The notes under the pieces were generated by a model. The model had not been told where the DNA came from. It worked only from the letters and a program-made list of their open reading frames with translations, and did no database searches. A DNA stretch of 58,070 nt from an uncultured Phascolarctobacterium sp. Its GTDB lineage: Bacteria; Bacillota; Negativicutes; Acidaminococcales; Acidaminococcaceae. The position numbers were made by a program, and so were the translations under genes. The stretch covers positions 1 through 58,070 of the forward strand of contig UQWM01000015.1 of assembly GCA_900544795.1 (NCBI GenBank). Reading direction: 5' to 3'. Shown here piece by piece: positions 23,576-30,904 of this stretch. The number at the start of each line of letters is the position of its first letter. The stretch's first letter is position 1.

Positions 23576-25321
23576 ATGAATTTAGAAGGTTTGACCTTAC
23601 ATATTTTAACTAACAAGCTACAGCAGGAACTTTTAGGCGGCAAGATCTACAAGGTTTTTATGCCCTCTTACGAATCACTACTGCTTTTAATCAAACGCGA
23701 ACGGGACACGGTGGCCTTACTGGCCGATCTCAGCAGTGGCTCGCCGATGCTCTACCTGCCTGACAAAGTGCCGGAACGCCCCGAGGTGCCGCCGGCGTTT
23801 TGCATGCTGCTGCGTAAGCACCTGGAAGAAGGCCGCATTACCAGGATCGAGCAAAGCGGTTTAGACCGTATCATCACCATAGATATCGATACGATCGGCG
23901 CAGCCCGACAAATAGTTACCAAACAGCTTATTTTTGAATTGACCGGAAAAAACAGTAATATCATTTTTGCTGAAAACGGCATCATCGCCGACAGCTTAAA
24001 ACATGTCAACAAGGCCATGAGCTCCTTCCGGCAGATCATGCCCAATATCCCCTACGTCGCCCCGCCACCTCAGACAGGGCTGGCTATTTTGACTGCCGAC
24101 GCCAATGCTATCGTTGCGGCAATGCGCGATATTGATGCCAAAACACGTTTGGCTGCTTTGATCAGTGTTACGACTGGCATCGGTAAAATGACTGCCGCTC
24201 AGCTTTTTGCAGAAGCCTCTATCGACAGCGGCGTAGCTGTTTTGACCCCGGACGAAGAGCAGCGGCTGGTGGCGGCCATCAGTGCTTTGCAACAACTGCT
24301 AACGGCACAGCAAGCAAACCAGCAGCCGGTTTATGCACTCGTCAGCCGCACCAACCAGGTAAAAACGATCTTTGCGTTTGAACCCCAAACCTTAGACGAC
24401 GGATGCACCGTCAAAAAAATGGATAATATCAACAGCGCTCTCAATTATGCCGTCACTCTGACGCCTGTCCAGCTGCCGGAGCAGGAAATGCTGCAAAAAC
24501 TGGTTACCAATGAAGTGCAACGGCTGGAAAAGAAGCTGCCAGTATTGGCTGATGATTTAAAAAACGCCGATAACGCCGAAATGCAACGCATGATAGCCGA
24601 TACGATCATGGCGAACATCTACCAAATCAGCAAAGGACAAAGCAGCTGCCAACTCGTCAATATTTACGACGGCACACCGCTGGAGGTTACCCTCTCTCCC
24701 CTGCTGACGCCTACGGAAAATGCCCAGGCTTATTATAAACGCTACAATAAATATAAACGTGCCCAAAGCGAAGTACAGCACCAAATTAAGACCACCCAGG
24801 AAATGCTGGCTTATCTGGCTTCTATCGACGCTTCGCTGACTACCGCCACGCTGAAAAACGAGATAGCCGAGATCAAACAAGAACTGATCAGCGCCGGGCT
24901 GCTGCAAGCGCCGACGAAAAAAAACAAAGGCCAGGCCCCTAAATCCGAGCCTTTAATTGTAAAACTTTCGGAAGATACCACCCTGTATATCGGCAAAAAT
25001 AATAAACAAAACGATTATGTGACTTTTGACCTGGGCCGCGGCAAGGACTTGTGGTTCCACACCAAAAACATCCCCGGTTCTCATGTTATTTTAAAAACCA
25101 GCCTGCCTCAGGCAAGCGCCGACACTATCGATACAGCCGTCATGCTGGCGGCCTACTTTAGCAAAAGCCGCAGCGGCAGCAAGGTACCTGTCGACTGCAC
25201 CGAACGCCGCTTTGTAAAAAAGCCCAACGGCGCTAAGCCTGGCTTTGTTATCTACAGCGATCAGACTACTTATTATGCGACCCCTGATGAAAAAGAAGTG
25301 CAAAAGCTTTTGCACAAATAA
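23576..25321 (+). CDS. rqcH: Ribosome quality control protein RqcH (NFACT / Rqc2 homologue)
   Basis: 581 residues. The NFACT-N domain (about 1-210, MNLEGLTLHILTNKL start) is followed by the HhH region, a central coiled coil (about 300-450) and the NFACT-R domain around YIGKNNKQNDYVTF and DLWFHTKNIPGSHVIL. RqcH recruits tRNA-Ala to stalled 50S subunits and adds C-terminal alanine tails for degradation; older annotations call it fibronectin-binding protein. A strong AAAGGAG site precedes the ATG. It is monocistronic on the plus strand and ends in a terminator. Confidence 0.93.
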   Translation: MNLEGLTLHILTNKLQQELLGGKIYKVFMPSYESLLLLIKRERDTVALLADLSSGSPMLYLPDKVPERPEVPPAFCMLLRKHLEEGRITRIEQSGLDRIITIDIDTIGAARQIVTKQLIFELTGKNSNIIFAENGIIADSLKHVNKAMSSFRQIMPNIPYVAPPPQTGLAILTADANAIVAAMRDIDAKTRLAALISVTTGIGKMTAAQLFAEASIDSGVAVLTPDEEQRLVAAISALQQLLTAQQANQQPVYALVSRTNQVKTIFAFEPQTLDDGCTVKKMDNINSALNYAVTLTPVQLPEQEMLQKLVTNEVQRLEKKLPVLADDLKNADNAEMQRMIADTIMANIYQISKGQSSCQLVNIYDGTPLEVTLSPLLTPTENAQAYYKRYNKYKRAQSEVQHQIKTTQEMLAYLASIDASLTTATLKNEIAEIKQELISAGLLQAPTKKNKGQAPKSEPLIVKLSEDTTLYIGKNNKQNDYVTFDLGRGKDLWFHTKNIPGSHVILKTSLPQASADTIDTAVMLAAYFSKSRSGSKVPVDCTERRFVKKPNGAKPGFVIYSDQTTYYATPDEKEVQKLLHK

Positions 25322-25323
25322 AT

Positions 25324-25376
25324 AAAAAGAACGTCTACTGGCGCTATAACAGCGTATCAGTATGGCGTTCTTTTTT
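25324..25376. terminator. Terminator between convergent rqcH and ydcF-like gene
   Basis: AAAAAGAACG pairs with CGTTCTTTTTT, with inner pairing of TACTG/CAGTA and CGCT/AGCG. T-tracts exist on both strands, so it can serve both genes. Confidence 0.8.
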
Positions 25377-25392
25377 ATTACCTATTGCAGCT

Positions 25393-26154
25393 TCACAATA
25401 TTTTTAAAGCCAGCATCCCTAAATATTCTTTTAATGCCAGTGCTGATAATTCTAAAGCAAATCCCTGCGGTACAAAGCTGAAAATGCTTAGCTGCAGCTG
25501 GCTGCTAAGCTGATAATCGCAGGGGTATGGCTTTACAAGTAAGCCACTGCCAGCAAAGTTCTGCATACTGCGCGTCATATGAAAGGCCGACGTTACCAAA
25601 ACCAGCTTATGCCAGTTCTGCTCTTTACAGATAGTCGCAATATTTGCAGCGTTTTCCGTAGTATTGCGCGCTGCCGCGTCAACAAATATCTGCTGCTGCG
25701 GTACGTCCAGCTCCAGCAAAACCCTTTGGGCAAGCGTCGCTTCTGTACCATCACCAGCAAAAACCTGTCCGCCGCTAATAACTATAGGTACCTGCAACTG
25801 CTTCTGCAACCTCAGTCCAGTAATAAGTCTGTTCATGGAAATAGCCGCTAATGCCCCGCTGCCACCTGTATCAGGCACGCCGCTGATAGCCCCACCGCCT
25901 AAAACTATGATAGCGTCTGTTTGGCCGCTTAGCTCTGCTAAAGCTGGTGGCTGATACTGCTGTTCCAGACTTTTTAGCAGTACCGCCGCCACTGGCAGCG
26001 TCGATAACAGATATAACGCCAGCGTCACCACAGTTAATAAATAACGTATGCGGCTGCGTTGAGAAAAACAATAAATGCACAATAAAGACAACGCTAAAAT
26101 AATGCAGCCCGGCGGCAACAGCCAGGCTGCAATAAATTTTTGTAAATACAGCAT
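25393..26154 (-). CDS. YdcF/ElyC family (DUF218) membrane protein
   Basis: 253 residues. Two N-terminal membrane segments (about 8-28 and 36-58) precede a DUF218 domain with DAIIVLGGG, RNTTENAAN and VTSAFHMTRSM. E. coli ElyC of the same build influences undecaprenyl-phosphate use and envelope integrity; the precise reaction is not known. It starts immediately after the stop of the glycerol-1-phosphate dehydrogenase gene and is co-transcribed with it. Confidence 0.87.
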   Translation of the reverse strand: MLYLQKFIAAWLLPPGCIILALSLLCIYCFSQRSRIRYLLTVVTLALYLLSTLPVAAVLLKSLEQQYQPPALAELSGQTDAIIVLGGGAISGVPDTGGSGALAAISMNRLITGLRLQKQLQVPIVISGGQVFAGDGTEATLAQRVLLELDVPQQQIFVDAAARNTTENAANIATICKEQNWHKLVLVTSAFHMTRSMQNFAGSGLLVKPYPCDYQLSSQLQLSIFSFVPQGFALELSALALKEYLGMLALKIL

Positions 26155-27207
26155 TTACTTACATTCCTTCAGCAGCATTTCATACATCTGTCTAAAAATT
26201 TCCGGCTGCAAATTGATTTTATTCAAAATCGTGTAACGCTTGCGCACTTCTTTAGCAAACATCCAGGCTTTAATAAACTCGTCCTCGCTGATGTTCAAGT
26301 TTTTAGGGCTTACCGAAATATCATACGCTTCTAAAAAATCCAGCAGGATATGATGGTCGCGTCCCTGTAAACGACAAGCTACGACGCTGCCCAGCGCTAC
26401 CAAAATACCATGAGGAATATTATGCTCAAACAATTCGTCCATAGCGTGGCAGAACAAATGCTCTGACCCGCTACACGGACGTGAATTACCTGCGATCTGC
26501 ATCGCAAGACCACTCAAAACCAGTGATTGAGCCAACATTTGGATTCCCTGCACTGTGGTCAGTGACTTAGCTTCCGAATAAAGCAGCGCCGTAAACGCTG
26601 TTTCCGACAACATATAAGCAAAGTCATTGGGGCGGTCATTATTTTCTTCACAGCCCAGCCTCCAGTCATACAGTGCCGTATAATTGCTGATAGTATCACC
26701 TACGCCTGCTTTCATCAAAAGCCGCGGCGCATCAAAAATAATATCCGTATCGATCAAAAGTCCATCGGGTATCTTTGAAGTAAAAGAGTGTTTGCGCCCG
26801 TTTTCGGCAAACAGTACCGAAACCGGCGAAGCAACGCCATCGTTGCTCAAAGTAGTTGGTATGGCAATATAGGCCACATTAGCGACAAAAGCTGCATATT
26901 TAGCCGTATCCAGCGCTGTGCCGCCGCCTAAACCAATAATCAGGCTGATGTTATTCATCGCTACTTTTTTTGCTACGTCAACGGCAAAGTCGAACGAACT
27001 TTCCTGAACTGTAATAATTTCAAAATCCAACAACTGCTTTAACAAAACAACTACCTTTTTTTCCAACGTCTGCAAAAGGCCATCCGTCGTTAAAATCAGA
27101 GTCTTAGCATGAATAAGCTTGGGCATATATAAACTTAAATTTTTATTTAGATCTTGTACTGCGTTTTCTTTTACCTGCATAAACAAAGGCAAAGAATAAT
27201 TACTCAT
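26155..27207 (-). CDS. sn-Glycerol-1-phosphate dehydrogenase (EgsA/AraM-like)
   Basis: 350 residues from the ATG at 27207, 7 bases after AGGAGG. Iron/zinc-dependent dehydrogenase fold with IIGLGGGTALDTAK (NAD binding), IPTTLSNDGVASPVSV, and metal-ligand candidates in SGSEHLFCHAMD and NIPHG. These motifs match the glycerol-1-phosphate dehydrogenase branch rather than butanol-type alcohol dehydrogenases. The enzyme reduces dihydroxyacetone phosphate to sn-glycerol-1-phosphate; in Bacillus AraM the product feeds heptaprenylglyceryl lipid synthesis. No matching prenyltransferase is in the window. An extended -10 (TGCTATATA at 27255-27263) upstream may be its promoter. Confidence 0.82.
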   Translation of the reverse strand: MSNYSLPLFMQVKENAVQDLNKNLSLYMPKLIHAKTLILTTDGLLQTLEKKVVVLLKQLLDFEIITVQESSFDFAVDVAKKVAMNNISLIIGLGGGTALDTAKYAAFVANVAYIAIPTTLSNDGVASPVSVLFAENGRKHSFTSKIPDGLLIDTDIIFDAPRLLMKAGVGDTISNYTALYDWRLGCEENNDRPNDFAYMLSETAFTALLYSEAKSLTTVQGIQMLAQSLVLSGLAMQIAGNSRPCSGSEHLFCHAMDELFEHNIPHGILVALGSVVACRLQGRDHHILLDFLEAYDISVSPKNLNISEDEFIKAWMFAKEVRKRYTILNKINLQPEIFRQMYEMLLKECK

Positions 27208-27331
27208 CACTTACCCTCCTTCTACAGCTCCATTCGGGCGCTGCTTTCTTATATTATATAGCAAATTGATGAATACTTACAGCAGTATCGGCTAAATACG
27301 GTCATATTTTACATTAATATACAACCCAAAA

Positions 27332-27357
27332 TAAAAAAGCCTGCCAAAAGGCAGGCT
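27332..27357 (-). terminator. Terminator of rpsO
   Basis: Minus strand AGCCTGCC-tttt-GGCAGGCT followed by TTTTTAT, about 20 bases after the rpsO stop. Confidence 0.9.
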
Positions 27358-27375
27358 CTGATATCCAAAATTAAA

Positions 27376-27642
27376 TTATTTACGGAGACCAAGTTTAGCG
27401 ATGATAGCGCGATAACGTTCGATATCGTTAGCCATCATATAGTTCAACATACCACGACGTTGACCAACCATTTTCAGCAGGCCGCGGCGGGAATGATGAT
27501 CTTTTTTGTGTTCTTTCAGATGCTCAGTCAAATATTTGATACGTTCGGTCAAAACAGCGATTTGTACTTCCGGAGAACCGGTGTCGCCTTCGTGACGAGC
27601 ATTGTCGAGAATAAGTTGTTGTTTCTTTTCAGCAGTTAACAT
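27376..27642 (-). CDS. rpsO: 30S ribosomal protein S15
   Basis: 88 residues from the ATG at 27642, starting MLTAEKK; the GGAGG inside an upstream in-frame ATG stretch is its ribosome binding site, so the longer reading from 27657 is wrong. Markers: DTGSPEVQIAVLTERI and HHSRRGLLKMVGQRR. S15 nucleates the central domain of 16S rRNA. It has its own promoter at 27730-27758 and a terminator, as well as probable read-through from ribF. Confidence 0.96.
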   Translation of the reverse strand: MLTAEKKQQLILDNARHEGDTGSPEVQIAVLTERIKYLTEHLKEHKKDHHSRRGLLKMVGQRRGMLNYMMANDIERYRAIIAKLGLRK

Positions 27643-27729
27643 TGTAAATTCCTCCATTTTCTTGTGATCCCCAAAGCATAGAAGTCGTTGGAGAATCGAA
27701 CATCCAAGCCTTGGTTAAAGTACTTAAGT
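27643..27729 (-). other. rpsO leader, possible autoregulatory structure
   Basis: About 80 transcribed bases contain CCAAGGCTTGG and TTGGATG...CTCCAA, which share pairing partners and could switch or form a pseudoknot. S15 represses its own mRNA in several bacteria through unrelated leader structures; this leader is only a candidate. Confidence 0.35.
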
Positions 27730-27758
27730 AGTATATCATACTTAACTTTTAAAGACAA
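27730..27758 (-). promoter_or_regulatory. Promoter of rpsO
   Basis: Minus strand TTGTCT at 27753-27758, 17-base spacer, TATACT at 27730-27735, located directly at the ribF stop. Confidence 0.7.
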
Positions 27759-28694
27759 CTACTTTTTGTAACATTGGAAATACTTTTTAATATTCTCCCG
27801 GTCTTCGGTAATACGGGCTTTCAGCTCGTCGATATTGGCAAACTTTTCTTCGCCGCGCACATATTTGTAAAAATAAACTGTGATCTGCTTGCCATACAGG
27901 TCGCCACGAAAATCAAACAGATTTACTTCCAGGCGGGCGTGCTCCACGTCGCCAAAGGTAGGGTTATTGCCGATGTTTGCCATACCAAAATACAGCTTAT
28001 CATCTAACTTCACCTTAACTGCGTAACCGCCCACTGCAGGCACAGCCGTTTCGCTGCGTTGCAGCTCGATATTGGCCGTAGGGAACCCAATAGTGCGTCC
28101 CCGCTGCGCGCCGTGAGTAACGATGCCTGTCAACGAATAAGCACGTCCCAGCATCTGGTTAGCGTGCTCAACATGGCCAGCCTGAATCAAGCTGCGGATA
28201 CCCGTACTGCTGATAACATTTTTGCCGCATCTCACCAGTTCCCTGATAATCACCTCAAAATGTTTATGCAGTCCTGTCCGCTGCAAGGTATCAGTCTTGC
28301 CGCTGCCTAAAAAGCCATAGCTGAAGTTTTCGCCTACTACCAGGCAGCGATAATTGAACACTGCCAGCTTTTGCAAAAATTCATCAGGAGAAAGCTCAGC
28401 CAAAGCCTGCTCGAAGGGAACACTGACCAAAATGTCTACGCCCCATTTTTCCAGATACTTTGCCTTCTGTTCTTGCGTAATTATCCGCACCGGTACCAGT
28501 TCTGGCTTGATCAGCGACAGCGGATGATTGCTGAATGTAAAAACTATCAGCTTTAAATCATGCTTTTGAGCATAAGCGTGCGCCGTTTCAATAATATCCC
28601 GATGGCCCAGATGCAGCCCGTCAAAAGTACCCAAAGCGATCACGCTGGGACTATATTCAGTTTTCAAAGCTTCTAATGAAGTAATGATTTCCAT
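27759..28694 (-). CDS. ribF: Bifunctional riboflavin kinase / FAD synthetase
   Basis: 311 residues from the ATG at 28694, 6 bases after TTGAGG; a longer reading from a TTG at 28706 would place the ribosome binding site inside the gene. The N-terminal nucleotidyltransferase domain has ALGTFDGLHLGH and the YGFLGSGK region; the C-terminal kinase domain has GRTIGFPTANI. It converts riboflavin to FMN and FAD. It ends the long rimP operon. Its product FMN is the ligand of the riboswitch at the left edge. Confidence 0.95.
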   Translation of the reverse strand: MEIITSLEALKTEYSPSVIALGTFDGLHLGHRDIIETAHAYAQKHDLKLIVFTFSNHPLSLIKPELVPVRIITQEQKAKYLEKWGVDILVSVPFEQALAELSPDEFLQKLAVFNYRCLVVGENFSYGFLGSGKTDTLQRTGLHKHFEVIIRELVRCGKNVISSTGIRSLIQAGHVEHANQMLGRAYSLTGIVTHGAQRGRTIGFPTANIELQRSETAVPAVGGYAVKVKLDDKLYFGMANIGNNPTFGDVEHARLEVNLFDFRGDLYGKQITVYFYKYVRGEEKFANIDELKARITEDRENIKKYFQCYKK

Positions 28695-28707
28695 ATTCAG
28701 CCTCAAT

Positions 28708-29592
28708 CTAAATCATTTCTGCATTTGCCTGAAATTGTTTTAGTATTTTTTCTGCCTTTACTATTTCGCCGTCAGCACGGCCAATGCCTAAAAAATAACC
28801 GGTCACCGTTTTTAAACGATAGCTACCATCGGCAATACCACGCACCGTAGTTTTTACACCCTGCGAAATACGCAAAGCCTGGTTATCAGTCAATACCAGC
28901 TCCTGCATATCCTGCACTGCCATTTCTTCAGGTAGCAGGTAAGCCTGCGGTGCTGCCGCTATTTCTTCCAGCGTCTTAGCTTCCGACAGGTAAAAATCAC
29001 CAACTTGCTTGCGCAGTAAAAAGCTCATTGTACCGCACATACCAAGCTCTGCAGCTATATCCTCCAGCAAAGTCCTGATATAAGTGCCTTTTGAGCAGAC
29101 CACGTCCACCGTCAAAGCGGTGTCAGTATGGTGCAGCAGCTCTAAAGCATACACGGTGATAGTTCTTGCTTGCCGCTCTACTTCTATTCCCTGGCGTGCC
29201 AGCTGATACAGCTTCTTGCCGTCTATTTTTATAGCCGAATACATGGGCGGTATCTGCTGCTGCTCACCGATAAACTTTTGCAGGGCGTCCTTGATCTCCG
29301 TTGGCGTTAAGCTGCGAATCTCAGACGTAGCAATGATTTTGCCGCTGTCGTCACCAGTATCGGTTTTACTGCCAAAGCGCAGTTCGGCCCGATAATTTTT
29401 TCGGCCTTCTACAGCATATTCCAGCAATCTGGTAGCTGAGCCTACAAAGACAGGTAAAACGCCTGCCGCATCAGGGTCAAGCGTGCCGCCATGGCCGATT
29501 TTTTTAGTTTGCAGTGTCCTGCGTAAAAAACCTACCACATCATGTGAGGTCATACCACAGGGCTTTAAAACATTTAAAATTCCCGATGTCAT
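28708..29592 (-). CDS. truB: tRNA pseudouridine55 synthase
   Basis: 294 residues. It makes pseudouridine 55 in the T-arm of tRNAs. The catalytic block HGGTLDPDAAGVLPV contains the Asp nucleophile; IPPMYSAIKIDGKKLY and CSKGTYIRTL are further family motifs. Order nrnA-truB-ribF is standard. It overlaps nrnA by 4 bases. Confidence 0.97.
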   Translation of the reverse strand: MTSGILNVLKPCGMTSHDVVGFLRRTLQTKKIGHGGTLDPDAAGVLPVFVGSATRLLEYAVEGRKNYRAELRFGSKTDTGDDSGKIIATSEIRSLTPTEIKDALQKFIGEQQQIPPMYSAIKIDGKKLYQLARQGIEVERQARTITVYALELLHHTDTALTVDVVCSKGTYIRTLLEDIAAELGMCGTMSFLLRKQVGDFYLSEAKTLEEIAAAPQAYLLPEEMAVQDMQELVLTDNQALRISQGVKTTVRGIADGSYRLKTVTGYFLGIGRADGEIVKAEKILKQFQANAEMI

Positions 29593-30542
29593 ATCAGTTG
29601 ATCCTTCAATGCCTGCAATAATTGCTTTTGAGCCTCTGGTAAAGCTGCCATAATCGTGCAGCCTGCTGCACGCAGGTGCCCACCACCACCAAAAGCGATA
29701 GCGATCCCGGAAACATCCAGGTTACGCGAGCGCATACTTACTCTAGTCAACGCATTTTCCACAGCCTTGAACATAATGGCAACTTCTACGCCTTCGATAT
29801 AGCGCGGATAAGAAATAAAGGTATCCGTGTCAACATCTTTATCATACATTTCGTTACTGATCGATATATAAGCGATCTTACCGTCAGCGTCAAAGGTCAG
29901 TGTTTCCAAAACCCTGGTCAGCATTTCGATATTAGAGCGTGGTTTGATCTCCATACTGTCAGAAATCTCGTTAGGCTTAACGCCCAGCTCCAGTAATTCT
30001 GCCGCGATACGCATGGTTTTAGGCATCGTGTTGGAATATTTAAAGGAACCGCAGTCAGTATACAGCGCCGTATAAAGACAGATAGCCATTTCTACATCGA
30101 TCTCAGTTCCCAAAACCTTGATCAACTCATACATGATCTCGCCCGTAGCAGCCGCTACCGTATCCAGATACAAATAGTCAGCATATTCGGTATTAGAGAT
30201 ATGATGGTCGATATTAAGCATTTTAGGCGCTTTGACGCACTGCGCCACGTTGCCCGCCCTGTCTAAGGAGCTGGCATCAATAACCACTAATAAATCGGCG
30301 TCAATACGTTCTTCATCCCGAAAACGGACAAAGTTTTCGATACCCGGCAAAAATTTGTAGACCTTTGAAATGTCGTCGTCGGCAGTCACGATCACATCTT
30401 TACCCAGTTTCTGCAGCGCCTTCATTAAACCCAAAGTAGAGCCCAGCGTATCACCGTCTGGGCTCACATGAGAACATAACACTATTTTTTTAGCTGATTT
30501 TAAAACGTCAGCCGTTTCCTGCAATGAACAATGCTTACTCAT
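29589..30542 (-). CDS. nrnA: DHH-family bifunctional oligoribonuclease / PAP phosphatase
   Basis: 317 residues. The DHH domain has SHVSPDGDTLGS, a VVIDASS motif and NIDHHISN; the C-terminal DHHA1 domain has FGGGGHLRAAGC. NrnA degrades short RNA oligomers and dephosphorylates 3'-phosphoadenosine 5'-phosphate. It overlaps rbfA by 8 bases. Confidence 0.94.
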   Translation of the reverse strand: MSKHCSLQETADVLKSAKKIVLCSHVSPDGDTLGSTLGLMKALQKLGKDVIVTADDDISKVYKFLPGIENFVRFRDEERIDADLLVVIDASSLDRAGNVAQCVKAPKMLNIDHHISNTEYADYLYLDTVAAATGEIMYELIKVLGTEIDVEMAICLYTALYTDCGSFKYSNTMPKTMRIAAELLELGVKPNEISDSMEIKPRSNIEMLTRVLETLTFDADGKIAYISISNEMYDKDVDTDTFISYPRYIEGVEVAIMFKAVENALTRVSMRSRNLDVSGIAIAFGGGGHLRAAGCTIMAALPEAQKQLLQALKDQLI

Positions 30543-30897
30543 GCGTGGGACCTTCCTCTGCTTTGATCTTTTTCAATAAGCCTTCGATATGAGCACTATA
30601 CTCCATCGAAGTGTCTTTTACCAAAATCAAATTAGGGGCAAAGCGGAGGCGAATCCGCTTTGCGATTTCCGTACGCATAAAGCCAAGGGCTTTGTTCAGT
30701 CCCTGCCATGCAGCCTCATGATCCTTTTCGGGACCGTAAAGACTAACATATACTTTAGCAATGCTCATATCGTCAGTAAGCTCTACACCGGTGATGGTAA
30801 CAAATTGGACCCGCGGGTCTTTAATATCCATCAGCACCATTTTGCTGAGCTCCTGCTTAATTGCTTCCTGTACTTTTTCTACTCTTAATCTAGCCAT
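30535..30897 (-). CDS. rbfA: 30S ribosome-binding factor A
   Basis: 120 residues. It opens with RLRVEKVQEAIKQELS and contains DPRVQFVTITGVELT, DMSIAKVYVS and LRFAPNLILVKD (KH-type fold). It helps 30S maturation at the 5' end of 16S rRNA. It lies 7 bases after infB. Confidence 0.96.
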   Translation of the reverse strand: MARLRVEKVQEAIKQELSKMVLMDIKDPRVQFVTITGVELTDDMSIAKVYVSLYGPEKDHEAAWQGLNKALGFMRTEIAKRIRLRFAPNLILVKDTSMEYSAHIEGLLKKIKAEEGPTHE

Positions 30898-30904
30898 AGT
30901 TCAC

